64,000 nt of DNA. Source: Mikania micrantha. Lineage: Eukaryota; Streptophyta; Magnoliopsida; Asterales; Asteraceae. The notes under the pieces were generated by a model. That model was not told the DNA's origin, searched no databases, and saw only the letters and a program-made list of their open reading frames with translations. Of this stretch, positions 11,651 through 23,900 are shown in pieces; within the stretch, counting starts at the first letter, position 1, and each line of letters begins with the position of its first letter. The stretch spans positions 3,100,001 to 3,164,000 of the forward strand of contig CM018694.1 in the NCBI GenBank assembly GCA_009363875.1, in the 5' to 3' direction. The translations under genes and the position numbers were made by a program.

Positions 11651-14600
11651 TGTCACACCCCTCGACTTTCCCGCCGGGCGGAAGGTTCCCGGGGCGCGAT
11701 ATCGTTGTGATAATTGAAATGATCAGATTTTTTACATAGCACATGATAAATAAATGAGAAATGCTAACATGACAATGAAATAGAATTACAAAGTTAAATT
11801 ACATTGTTTCCTCATAATTTAACTAAGTAAATCTAATCAAAAGAATCAATGAGTTTATATCTTGTATCTGTACAAGATATACAAAAGATGATTCAGTGTT
11901 TTTGTCATCCGAAAGTATGTAACACAAAATGAAGCTAGGTCTTCTAAAAGTCCACTAGCTTAGTTCTTGAATATAGGCAACTAAACCTGTTAGTCACCTG
12001 AGAAAACATGCATTTAAACAAAGTCAACACTAGGTTGGTGAGTTCATAAATTTGATAATTGAAAACCTCGATTCATTCACATACACAATCACAATAGTTC
12101 ACATGTTACTTGTAGTTTGTTTGATTCACCTATTCACACAACGGTCTCTCCATAGTTATATTTACAAGTAATATCTTATCCTATTAGTTATGCTTATATA
12201 TAGGGCATATGTAGGGGAACCAAGCCCCAGCCAACATCCCACCACATAACTAATAGAACTCCACACTACTTGCAATACAACTATAGATATCCATTTCATT
12301 TCACCCATTCATTTCGTCTGTTATTCTCCCGTTGTGTCATATGTAGAATAATAGATTGAGAGGGGTTTAATTATCAAACCGAAGTATTGATACACCCTCA
12401 ATGTATTAAGGAAGTTAGATTAATTTAATCTGATCCTTGTTATTATTCTATTCTTGTGGGGTTAACTGTTAATCACTGTTAATAATAATAGTGTTAGTTA
12501 AGCATTTGATATTTGTTCTCAACTTGAAGTGCATAGAGCCTAAAAGGAATCCATTGCAATCCTCATGTAATCAGATTTCAATGCGTCTGATTTACCTCTA
12601 TCAGTTTGTATTACCGTAGACCTCATCGAAACGGTTACTAGTATTATGACATGAGAGAATAAATTCCTCAGTCTACTAGTCAACAGGTAACCATGGATTA
12701 ATTACAATTATAACTACAGATTGATATCACCATGTGTCGCTTTCCAGACCCTGACTTGAGTAGCCCTATCACCGGTCATACGTTACCGGCCAATGAATCA
12801 ATACGATCACATACTAGCCCTACAAGCTAGAGGTTTGTCAAACCTATGGTACCACTATGCTATCGTCGGTTTAGTCACATAAAATTAACTGGTCAGCGAT
12901 TTGTGAAGGGACTTACAATGATCAACTTGAATACATGGCACATGATTGACATGATATAATACAGACAGTTCAATAGTAATCAATTGTATAGTGTTCTCCA
13001 ATGTTGTTTGTTCTCAATGTTGTATGTTCTCGTTGTTGTTAACAAAGTTAAATAAGAACTTGTCTTATTACATTATGTTAATTGTTGTGTGAATGATGTT
13101 GTTATCATGAAGTTACATTATCATGATTATCATTCTTTGTTGTTCCATATAGTCACCATGTTGTCACTAAGATATGGTAAGACTAGTCTTACCATACTTA
13201 GTCGACTCAGGTGGTGGATGATACTTGTTCCATGTTATCTTGTAATATGTACCGAGTTGTAAGCTAAGTGTTATAAGCACTTGTCTTATTACACTTAGTT
13301 AACTCTGGTGTTGAATGATATTATGAAGATATATTATCTTCATATCATTCATTTGTTTTGTTGTTGTTGTCATCATGTTCAACTGTGATTATATCAATGT
13401 TCGTTCTTGTAAGAATAACTAAGTGTTGTAAGATATAATCTTACAACTATGTTACTATATTGTGTTGATTTATGAAGGTATATTATCATATTCATCTTAG
13501 TTGTCTCTGTCATAATATGATCATACAAGCATGCATACAATGATAAGCGATAATAAGTCAAGCAGTATTATCTAAATCAGAGTATAAACAATATGATTCA
13601 CTAAAGCTTTTAAGTAAATAAAAGACTTAGCATGTTTCTCATCATCGAGAGTTTAAAATCAGTTAAGATTAGAAAAGGGGCATATGAACTCACTTTGCGG
13701 TTGAAGATGTTGACTTAGCTTAAACAAGAAGTGCACACGCTCTTGTTGGATTTGTTATGTATTCACGATCCTGTATTGATTTCACGTTTGTTGTAATTCA
13801 TAAGTATAAGTCTTTGAATATGTGTTTGCGTGCGTGTTTATGTTAGCCCTTAAAGTTGGCTAACACTCGTGAGTCGCGGTCATCATTCGGCCCTGTTTAG
13901 TTGTTAAGGATTTTGATAACACGTACTTACTAAGTTTTGGTTAGCACACCTCGTTGTTGCCATATGTTCCACTTGAATTATTATCGTGAATAAAGAGTTA
14001 TAAATGTAAAACTTAGGTTTTAAGTTAGAGGTTATTAATCCTTAACCCCTTGTAACATAGTTTTGTAACATAATTCTTGAGTTACTATTGCTCAATTGTC
14101 TTGACCCTTTTAAAATTACTTTTCGTCTAAGTCCAAGTACCATGTTTTAAACCTTATGACCCCATTATTCAAAACTTGTCACCTTTGTATTATCACATGA
14201 TAGCAAATGATTTCACGTACACTATCATAATTAACTTTGTTTAAGGGGTTTAATTTTCTTGTTAACTATATGGGCCGAATGTGTGGGTCGAATAACTTGG
14301 CCAAAACAACCACGATGGGCAGAATGACTTGGGCCAGCACAACCATAGAGGGGCCGAAACAGTGTAGTGGGCTGAAAAGTCCGCTGTGGGCCGAAGGGTA
14401 TAACTGGGCTGAGTAAAATGTGTGGGCTGCTCAAAGTATTGGGCCAATCACATGAGGTGAGGTTGAATCATGGACAAGGGCTGGTTGAGGTATTTGGGCC
14501 GTGTGTAGATTCGGCCAACTCTTCATCAGCGAATCTCGGTGGTTGTTTAACCAAAGGTTCGGCCACCAGTTAGCTATGCATGGCTTCGTCAAACCACCAA

Positions 14601-16201
14601 GGTTTGTGAAGGGTGGGTTCAGGATCCTGAGGTTCGGTGATCTCCATTGGGTTCGGCTAATGTCAAAGGTTCGTCGCTCGTGATGATGTATGGTTCGACT
14701 GGTGATACATGGTTCGGCTGATGATGCCTGGTTCGGCAACCCTAGGTTCGTCCATAACAGGTTCGTTCACATGAGGTGGTTCGGCTGAAGGTACAAGGTT
14801 CGTGATGATGGTTCGGCCGTTGATGATGAGAAGGTTTGCAACTTGTGTATGAGACCTAGTAGATTGTAGGTTCGGTGGAGGTTCGTTTCCATACAACGCA
14901 GGTTCGGGGAAGATGACTTCGGTTGATAGGTTCGGTGATGGTGGGGTTCGGCCGTGTACAGGTTCGTCAACTCCATGTCGAGCCCTGCAGAGGTTCGGCT
15001 CACCCAGCATCTTCACGAACCTGTGCCCTTCCATCATCTTCTTCACCGAACATCATGGTTTCTCAAGATGCTTACATAGGGGTGTTAAGTGATGAATGGT
15101 CCTGTATGGTGTAAGGTGAAGGTATGAGAGTTTTAAGTCGGTTCTGTGCTTGAGTTGAACAAGAATACATAAAAACCCTAATTTTCAAACACTTCAAGAT
15201 TCGTTACCTCAAATTTGGCTAAGTAAAACTCCAGATCAGTTGTACTTCCTTGTAGAGGGTGATTGTAGCTATGCGTGAACACCAAGAATGCTTGATTTCA
15301 CCAAGGAACGAGGGAGATATAAAGATTTGAAGGTTTGTTCTTCTAGAGAGAGAGACCAACCGGGTTTGGGTGTTAGAGAGAGAGATGAGTGAAATGAGGA
15401 TAAAAGGCCTCATTTAGGGTTTAAATACCTCGAGGGTATTTGGGTTCGTTTCGGTTGCTCGGTTTGCATCTTCGTTGCGTTTCCGGCACTTAACGCGTAA
15501 TTTTACATCATTAAATAAAAAGAGTTGTTTTAATTAATTTTTGATGAGTTTCAAAATTGTAAAATGTAAAATATTATATTTTCTTAATTTATTATCGTTC
15601 GTGTCTTTTTCGTTTTCGTTTCGTCAGAACGCGTCGCCTTTGCGCGTATTCGTTCGAATCGTCTCTCGAACGAACACGACGATGGTTTTGCTTTCTGATG
15701 CTTGTTTTCTACTTTTCTGTCATTATTTTAGAACGTTAAACTCACAGATATGTTTGTGTGAATTGTCACCCACGCAAACACACTGTCAGTTCATTATTCT
15801 GAAATAACACTGCAATTATGTTTGAATTATGTTTCCTCACTAACGGACTCAACCACACGTCCTGTTTTCACATTGTTTTCATACTGATTTGTCGGCCAGA
15901 TGATTCCTGTCATCTATGGATATCAGATCGCAACCGACATGTTCTTGTTATTTACTTGAACACCGTTGTCGTTCTTGATTCGTTGTATTAATTGTACTTA
16001 GGTTTTCACCTAAATACATACAACTATTGTTTATCGTGGTCGTTGTACTTACAGTATTTAAGTATTCACATAAATACGTACAACTGTTTCTTGTATTCTG
16101 TTATCACAAACACTGTTCATATACTTGTATTTACACACAGTAAATAGTGAAAGTACACATACCGTACGGACTTGCCGGACGATCTGGTACTGGATGTCAC
16201 A
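11651..16201 (-). repeat. Element 1 3' LTR
   Basis: On the sense strand it starts TGTGACATCC and ends GGGGTGTGACA; 4551 bp. Sense-order landmarks: TATTTAAA promoter box (15420-15427), CT-rich leader, donor-like GAG|GT (15206-15210), CGAACC array (15060-14520), GGCCCA array (14510-14270), diverged ~230-bp tandem repeats with hairpins (13520-13000), hairpin CAACCTAGTGTTG (12037-12025), acceptor-like CAG|GTG (12000-11998). Open frames inside are not genes. Relative to the 5' copy it lacks ~18 bases near its 3' end and keeps ~90-115 bases (about 13620-13735) lost from the other. Confidence 0.92.
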
Positions 16202-16214
16202 GTCTCCCCTTGTT
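16202..16214 (-). promoter_or_regulatory. Polypurine tract of element 1
   Basis: On the sense strand AACAAGGGGAGAC abuts the 3' LTR start TGTGACA. Purine-rich and in the correct position to prime plus-strand DNA. It is preceded by GGGACGAAATTTC, the usual tail of this lineage. Confidence 0.85.
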
Positions 16215-16407
16215 AAAGAAATTTCGTCCCAAAATTTAGAATCAATGTCGGGCTCTGCTTCTCGAACAGGTGGGGATACTTTGTCTTCATGTTGTCCTTG
16301 TGCTCCCAGGTAAATTCTGGTCCACGCTTGGAGTTCCATCGAACCTTTACAATAGGGATACGGCTTCGTTTCAGTCTTTTGACTTCACTTTCCATAATCT
16401 CTACAGG
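16213..16407 (-). pseudogene. Chromodomain-like C-terminus of element 1 integrase
   Basis: The minus-strand frame reads KRLKRSRIPIVKVRW followed by GPEFTWE and KYPHLF, the truncated chromodomain (CR type) that ends integrase in Tekay/Del chromoviruses and is thought to help target chromatin. It is separated from the integrase body by a nonsense codon at 16408-16410, where the neighbouring reading frame and element 2 show an uninterrupted join (RPVEIM). Same frame as the integrase segment. Confidence 0.8.
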
Positions 16408-17799
16408 TTATTCATTGAAATGTAATTGTTCATCAACTTGTATCTCTTCCAACGGTATGATCAATGATTCATCAGCGAGACATCTCTTGAGGTTTGATAC
16501 GTGAAACACATCATGTACTCCGCTGAGCTCGTCAGGGAGTCTGAGTCTGTATGCCACAGGACCTATGCGTTGAATAATCTCAAACGGTCCGACATACCTT
16601 GGTGCTAACTTGCCTTTAGCCCCAAAATAAACTACACCTTTCCATGGGGACACTTTCAACATAACTCGGTCACCCACATCGAATTCCAAAGGCTTTCGCC
16701 TTTTGTCTGCGTAACTCTTTTGGCGGCTATGTGTTGCTTGTAGTCTCTGTCGTATCTGGGCAATCTTATCAGTAGTTTCCTGAATAAGTTCAGGCCCAGT
16801 AATTCTGTTGTCTCCCACTTCGGTCCAACAAATTGGAGACCGACATTTTCTACCATATAGTGCTTCAAATGGAGCACATCCAATGCTGCTGTGGTAGGTG
16901 TTGTTGTAGGAGAACTCAATGAGTGTTAAGTGTTTATCCCAACTTCCACCGAAGTCTAGGATGCATGTCCTCAACATATCCTCTAGGGTTTGAATGGTTC
17001 ACTCGCTTTGTCCATCCGTTTGTGGATGATAAGTGGTGCTCAAGTTGACACTTGTCCCTAAGGATTGTTGCAATGATTGCCAGAACCGCGATGTAAATCG
17101 ACTGTCCCGGTCATAAATGATAGACAATGGCACATCGTTCCGTACTACTATTTCATCAACGTAGAGTCTTGCTAGCTTTTCCATCCTGTAAGTTTCTCTG
17201 ATCGGCAAGAAGTGTGCGGACTTGGTCAATCGATCAACGATGACCCAAATCGAATAGTGTCCGCTGGAAGTGCGGGGTAGCTTGGTAATGAAATCCATAG
17301 CTATTTGTTCCCACTTCCATTGTGGTATTTCTGGTTGTTCCGGCAAACCCGAAGGTTTCTGGTGTTCGGCTTTGACCTTGGCACATGTGATGCATTTACC
17401 AACGTAAGTGACAACATATTTCTTCATTCTCGGCCACCAATAAAACGACCTAAGATCTTGGTACATCTTATCGGCACCAGGATGAACAGAGTATCGTGTC
17501 TTGTGTGCCTCGTCAAGTATAAGTGTTCGAAGTTCATCTACTGCCGGGATCCAAACACGATCCAGATAATAGATAACTCCATCTTGTTTTGTCTTGAAAT
17601 GTTTCTTGGCTCCACAATCGAGCTTGCGTTTCAAATTGTCTCTTGCCATTGCTTCTTGTTGTGCTTGTATAATTTGATCTTTCAGACTTGTTTGCACTGT
17701 CATTCCCATGGCTCGAACGCCAAGGGTTTGACCCTTTCCTTCCGACTCAAAGCATCTGCAACAACATTTGCTTTGCCTGGATGGTATTTGATCACACAA
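16408..17799 (-). pseudogene. Integrase of element 1 (broken)
   Basis: Domains in order: zinc-binding HHCC region (H...H near HPGADKMYQDL, then C-ITC near 17400), the catalytic core beginning MDFITKLPRT, DDE residues in IVDRLTKSAHF and IIYDRDSRF, then YHPQTDGQSE with the third acidic residue, then the GPFEIIQRIGPVAYRL and VFHVSNL C-terminal motifs. Integrase inserts element cDNA into the genome. A TGA at 16999-17001 interrupts directly after QSE, and the region joins RNase H through a frameshift near 17700-17800. Length is otherwise full for the family. Confidence 0.9.
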
Positions 17800-18629
17800 T
17801 CGTAATCGTTCAGGAGCTCAACCCAACGTCTCTGTCTCATGTTAAGCTCCTTCTGATCAAATATGTGCTTTAAACTATTGTGATCTGTGAAGATAGTGCA
17901 TTTGGTACCATACAGGTAGTGTATCCAAATCTTTAAAGCAAAGACCACAGCTCCCAGCTCTAAGTCATGTGTCGTATAGTTCTTCTCGTGTATCTTCAAC
18001 TGTCTTGAGGCGTAAGCAATGACTTTATCTCGTTGCATTAAAACACAACCGAGTCCCTGATGGGAAGCGTCACAATACACCACAAAGTCATCATTGCCTT
18101 CTGGGAGTGTTAAGATAGGAGCATTGCACAATCTTTGTTTCAATGTCTGGAATGGCTTTTCTTGTAGAGTCCACACAAAAGGTTCACTCTTCTGTGTGAA
18201 TTTGGTGAGAGGCAAGGCTATCTTAGAGAAATTCGAGATGAATCTCCTGTAATAACCGGCCAATCCCAAAAATGATCTGATCTCTGTCGGCGTGGTAGGC
18301 ACTTCCCAGTTCTTGATTGCTTCAATCTTGGCAGGATCCACATGAATACCATCACTGTTAATCACGTGACCCAAGAACTGAACTTCTCTTAGCCAGAATT
18401 CACATTTGGAGAATTTGGCATATAGTCATTCTTCTTTCAGGAGTTCCAAGACTGTTCTGAGGTGTTGTTCGTGTTCCTTCTTGAATCTTGAATAAATCAG
18501 TATATCATCATTAAAGACAATAACAAACTGATCTAAGTACAGCTTGCACACCCGGTTCATTAGATCCATGAACATTGCCGGTGCATTCGTCAATCCGAAA
18601 GGCATCACCATAAACTCGTAATGACCGTA
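17700..18629 (-). pseudogene. RT C-terminal half and RNase H of element 1 (broken)
   Basis: It begins with the RT segment containing MPFGLTNAPA; the catalytic box reads VFNDDILIYS, where element 2 has VFIDDILIYS, so the YXDD-type aspartates are kept. After a TGA at 18426-18428 come the thumb and linker (FLGLAGYYRRFI) and RNase H (VVYCDASHQGLGCVLMQ, then HDLELGAVVFALK and FTDHNSLKHI), with ALSRKE at the end. RT and RNase H make the DNA copy and remove the RNA template. The frame shifts relative to integrase at the 3' end. Confidence 0.88.
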
Positions 18630-19568
18630 TCAGGTACGAAAGGCCGTCTTCGGTATGTCCTCTTCTTGAATCCGGAGCTGGTGATAACCTGATCTCAGGT
18701 CTATCTTTGAAAAGTACTGAGCTCCTTGTAATTGATCAAACAAATCATCAATCCTCGGTAACGGGTACCGATTCTTAATGGTGAGTTTGTTGAGCTCCCT
18801 GTAATCGATGCACATCCTGAACGATCCATCCTTCTTCTTAACAAAAAGAACCGGAGCTCCCCACGGGGAAAAGCTAGGTCGGATGAATCCCTTATCGAGT
18901 AGCTCTTGTAATTGATTGGACAACTCCTGCATTTCTGATGGTGTAAGTCTGTAAGGAGACTTAGCTACAGGAGTCGCTCCCGGAATCAAGTCAATTCGAA
19001 ACTGCACCGATCTCTCGGGTGGCAGTCCTGGTAAGTCATCCGGAAACACGTCCGCATAGTCTTTCACAATTGGCACGTCTTGAATCTTGATTGCTTTCTT
19101 GTCTTTCTCTACCACGTGAGCTAGAAATGCGACACATTGTTTTCTGAGGTACTTGCGAGCCTTCATGCACGATATTATCTTGACACCGCGTTTCGATTGA
19201 TCTCCATGAATTTCCAAAATCCCATTGTTCTCCACTGGAATACGTAGTAGCTTTTCGGAACATATGAACTCTACTCTGTTAAGAGATAGCCAATCCATTC
19301 CGACGATGATATCGAAACTGCCCAGCTCCATCGGTATCAAATCGATGGAAAATGTGTGATTGCCAAGTGTTAGTGGGAAATTCCTAAGTACTGTGTCTAC
19401 TGTGATCTGTTTGCCGTTTGCTATCTTTATAGTGTAAGGGGAGTCTAAAGATTCCTCAACATAATTAAGATGGCATGCAAAATCGGATGAGATAAAACTC
19501 TGATCCGCACCAGTGTCAAATAATATGGATGCATATAAGTCAGATAAGAGACATGTACCCGTGATCAC
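18630..19568 (-). pseudogene. Protease and N-terminal RT of element 1
   Basis: The aspartic protease active site reads LFDTGADQSFIS about residues 16-28 of this segment, with the partner IVGMDWL motif near residue 90, which marks a retroelement-type protease. The RT palm and fingers follow: PYRLTPSEMQEL, KKKDGSFRMCIDYRELN, YPLPRIDDLFDQL and YFSKIDLRSGYHQL (first catalytic Asp). The segment ends at a TGA (18630-18632) where element 2 has CGA for Arg. The frame continues upstream into the gag zinc knuckles, so protease was made as part of one polyprotein. Confidence 0.9.
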
Positions 19569-20803
19569 ATTCGGGTCGTGTTTAGCAGCAGCTGCTCCAA
19601 TCTGAAAGGCTCTACCTCTTGCAACTTGAGCCCTTTGATAATTTTTCTTGGGACAATCCTGAGAAAAGTGTTCAGGCTCACCACAGTTGTAGCAAGACCT
19701 GTTATTAGCAGCAGCAGTAGTAGCTGCGTTGTTGTTTCTTTTTGGAGCCCCCGTCCTCCTGCAATTGTTGGCCTAGTGACCAAACTTCCCATAGTTTGTA
19801 CATTGCCTGCACTGGGTGTTTGGTGCATGATGATACTGGCAGGTGTTGCACAAAGGTGCTGTGCCAGTGTAGGGCCTCTTGATCTGCAGTGGAGGCGGTT
19901 GGTTGATTATCGGTGCCTCTTATCCGGCTTCCTTGAAGTTCCAGCTTTGGTTGAGTCAGCTTCTTTCTTCAATGCCCCAGAGGCAACCATCATGTCTGTC
20001 AAAGATGCTGACAGAGTAACAGCCATCACCATGGTAGTAGGATGGGCAGATATCACATGCCCTTGGATACAAGACGGTAATCCACCAACATACCGCTCTA
20101 TCCTTTTCTCAAGGGTTGGCACCACGTCCGGTGCCAAAGTAGCTAACTCATGAAAACAGGTGGTGTAGGCCAGATGCCCAGCACCAATCATGACTAGGTT
20201 GAGCAGCTCAGCCTCAACCTTCTTGAGTTCATTCGTTGGGCAAAACTCTGCCCGCAGCATAGCCTTGAAGTCATCCCAAGGCATTGACAGAGCCTCATCC
20301 CTGCCTCTAGTTTGAACCTGAGCGTTCCACCAAGTTAACGCTTGTTTGTGGAATGAACCAGCAGCATATCTCACCTTGTGCTGATCAGGACAACCACTAA
20401 TATCAAGAGTCGTTTCCATCTTCTCGATCCACTGGATCAATCCGACGGCTCCTTCACTGCCACTAAAACTCGGTGGCTTGCATCCTACAAAGCTTTTGTA
20501 GGAGTAGTCCTGATGATGGCGGGTATTACCACTGCCTTCTATAGATGAGTTGGCGTTGTTGTTACTATTGTTGCTGTTAATCCTGTTCATCATCTCCGGG
20601 ATTACATCCCTCAGTTAACTGGTCAGCAGAGTGGCCAGTGCTATAGTAGCAAGATCCAAATGATGAACAGGTGGTGGTGGCGGAGGAGGAGGAGGTGGAG
20701 GTGGTTGTACAGGAGAGTCAGATGGTGATGGTGTCGAGGAGTGCGGTGCTGAATCATGTGGTGGTGGTGGCAGTAAAGCTGGTGGTGGTCTTCTCGGCGG
20801 CAT
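19569..20803 (-). pseudogene. Gag of element 1 (broken)
   Basis: Starts at MPPRRPP (ATG 20803-20801), followed by a Pro-rich stretch (about 20750-20640) containing a run of ~12 Pro from a GGTGGT repeat. The capsid core runs from PPSFSGSEGAVGLIQWIEKME through WWNAQVQTRGRDEA and ERYVGGLP. It then shifts frame near 19915 into the nucleocapsid, which has CX2C knuckle motifs, the second reading CYNCGEPEHFSQDC (CX2CX4HX4C). There is a TAG at 19773-19775 between the two knuckles. Gag packages the RNA and forms the particle. Confidence 0.88.
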
Positions 20804-20978
20804 TCTGTTCATAACCGAAAGAAAATCGGTTAGTGCAGTGATCAGATGCAGAAGACACATGCAAATAAAGTCCGATGTCATATGATCTCTACATGAGGGT
20901 CCCTAGGTTATAGTCTAGGCCAAACCGTTTAAGTAATATGACCTATATTTCTCTATAACCATGGTTCTGATACCAATC
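20804..20978 (-). promoter_or_regulatory. Element 1 leader with primer-binding site
   Basis: On the sense strand TGGTATCAGAACC (20975-20963) follows the 5' LTR by three bases. It is an initiator-Met-type primer site with one change from TGGTATCAGAGCC. About 160 bases of leader then lead to the gag ATG at 20803, much shorter than the leader of element 2. Confidence 0.85.
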
Positions 20979-23900
20979 TGTCACACCCCGAGTCGGCGGG
21001 CTGGATTGACTTTCCCGCCGGGCGGAAGGTTCCCGGGGCGCGATATTGTTGTGATAATCGAAATGATCAGATTGTTTACATAGCACATGATAAATAAATG
21101 AGAAACGCTAACATGACAATGAAATAGAATTACAAAGTTAAATTACATTGTTTCCTCATAATTTAACTAAGTAAATCTAATCAAAAGAATCAATGAGTTT
21201 ATAACTTGTATCTGTACAAGATATACAAAAGATGATTCACTGTTTTTTTCATCCAAAAGTATGCAACACAAAATGAAGCTAGGTCTTCTAAAAGTCCACT
21301 AGCTTAGTTCTTGAATATAGGAAACTACACCTGTTCATCACCTGAGAAAACATGCTTTTAAACAAAGTCAACACTAGGTTGGTGAGTTCATAAATTTGAT
21401 AACTGAAAACCTCGATTCATTCACATACACAATCACAATAGTTCACATGTTACTTGTAGTTTGTTTGATTCACCTGTTCACACAATGGTCTCTCCATAGT
21501 TATATTTACAAGTAATATCTTATCCCATTAGTTATGCTTATATATAGGGCATATGTAGGGGAACCAAGCCCCAGCCAACATCCCACCACATAACTAATAG
21601 AACTCCACACTACTTGCAATACAACTATAGATATCCATTTCATTTCACCCATTCATTTCGAATGTTATTCACCCGTTGTGTCATATGTAGAATAATAGAT
21701 TGAGAGGAGTTTAGTTATCAAACCAAAGTATTGATACACCCTCAATGTATTAAGGAAGTTAGATTAATTTAATCTGATCCTTGTTATTATTCTATTCTTG
21801 TGGGGTTAACTGTTAATCACTATTAATAATAATGGTGTTAGTTAACCATTGGATATTTGTTATCAACTTGAAGTGCATAGAGCCTAAAAGGAATCCATTG
21901 CAATCCTCACGTAATCAGATTTCAATGCATCCGATTTACCTCTATCACTTTGTATTACCGTAGACCTCATCGAAACGGTTACTAGTATTATGACATGAGA
22001 GAATAAATTCCTCAGTCTACTTGTCAACAGGTAACGATGGATTAATTACAATTATAACTGCAGATTAATATCACCATGTGTCGCTTTCCAGACCCTGACT
22101 TGAGTAGCCCTGTCACCGGTCATACGTTACCGGCCAATGAATCAATACGATCAACATACTAGCCCTATAAGCTAGAGGTTTGTCAAACCTATGGTACCAC
22201 TATGCTATTGTCGGTTTAGTCACATCAAATTAACTGGTCAGCGATTTGTGAAGGGACTTACAATGATCAACTTGAATACATGGCCCATGATTGAAATGAT
22301 ATAATACAGACAGTTCAATAGTAATCAATTATATTGTGTTCTCCAATGTTGTTTGTTCTCAATGTTGTAAGTTCTCGTTGTTGTTAACAAAGTTAAATAA
22401 GAACTTGTCTTATAACATTATGTTAATTGTCGTGTGAATGATGTTGTTATCATGAAGTTACATTATCATGATTATCATTCTTTGTTGTTCCATATAGTCA
22501 CCATGTTGTCACTAAGATATGGTAAGACTAGTCTTACTATTCATAGTCGACTCAGGTGATGGATGATACTTGTTCCATGTTATCTTGTAATATGTACCGA
22601 GTTGTAAGATAAGTGTTATAAGAACTTGTCTTATTACACTTAGTTAACTCTGGTGTTGAATGATATTATGAAGATATATTATCTTCATATCATTCATTTG
22701 TTTTGTTGTTGTTGTCATCATGTTCACCTGTGATTATAGCAATGTTCGTTCTTGTAAGAATAACTAAGTGTTGTAAGATATAATCTTACAACTATGTTAT
22801 TCTATTGTGTTGATGATTTATGAAGTTATATTATCATATTCATATTAGTTGTCTCTGTCATAATATGATCATACAAGCATGCATACAATGATAAGCAATA
22901 ATATGTGAAGCAATATTATCTAAATCAGAGTATAAACAATATGATTTACTAAAGCTTTTAAGTACATAAAAGCTTTTAACAATATGCACGCGCTCTTGTT
23001 GGATTTGTTGTGTATTCACGATCCTGTATTGATTTCATGTTTGTTGTAATTCATAAGTATAAGTCTTTGAATATGTGTTTGCGTGTGTGTTTATGTTAGC
23101 CCTTAAAGTTGGCTAACACTCGTGAGTCGCGGTCATCATTATTCGGCCACGTTTAGTTGTTAAGGATTTTGATAACACGTACTTACTAAGTTTTGGTTAG
23201 CACACCTCGTTGTTGACCGTATGTTCGACTTGAATTATTATCGTGACAAAAGAGTTATTATAAATGTAAAACTTAGGTTTTAAGTTAAAGGTTATTAATC
23301 CTTAACCCCTTGTAACATAGTTTTGTGACATAATTCTTGTGTTACTATTGCTCAATTGTCTTGATCCTTTTAAAATTACTTGTCGTCATAGTCCAAGTAC
23401 CATGTTTTAAACCTTATGACCCCATTATTCAAAACTTGTCACCTTTGTATTATCACATGATAGCAAATGATTTCATGTACACTATCATAATTAAATTTGT
23501 TTAAGGGGTTTAATTTTCTTGTTAACTATATGGGCCAAAAGTGTGGGTCGAATAACTTGGCCAAAACAGCCACCATGGGCCGAATGACTTGGGCCAGCAC
23601 AACCATAGAGGGGCTGAAACAATGTAGTAGGCTGAAAAGTCTGCTGTGGGCCGAAGGGTTTAACTGGGCCGAGTAAAATGTGTGGGCAGCTCAAAGTATT
23701 GGGCCAATCACATGAGGTAGGGTCGAATCATTGACAAGGGCCGGTTGAGGTATTTGGGCCGTGTGTAGATGTGGCCAACTCTTCATCAACGAATCTCGGT
23801 GGTTGTTTAACCAAAGGTTCGGCCACCAGTTAGCTATGCATCGGTTCGTCAAATCACCAAGGTTTGTGAAGGGTAGGTTCGGGATCCTGAGGTTCGGTGA

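Noticed and set aside
14520..15060. CRISPR-like array of short repeats with unique spacers
   Set aside because: Words are only 6-7 bases, spacing is irregular, the context is a plant LTR, and there are no Cas genes.
14262..15114. Several 60-127-codon frames on both strands
   Set aside because: They read through the repeated CGAACC/GGTTCG words of an LTR; the same frames recur in the partner LTR with frame-breaking changes.
20639..20790. Trinucleotide GGTGGT expansion as a separate satellite
   Set aside because: It is the poly-Pro segment of element 1 gag in the correct frame, not an independent repeat.
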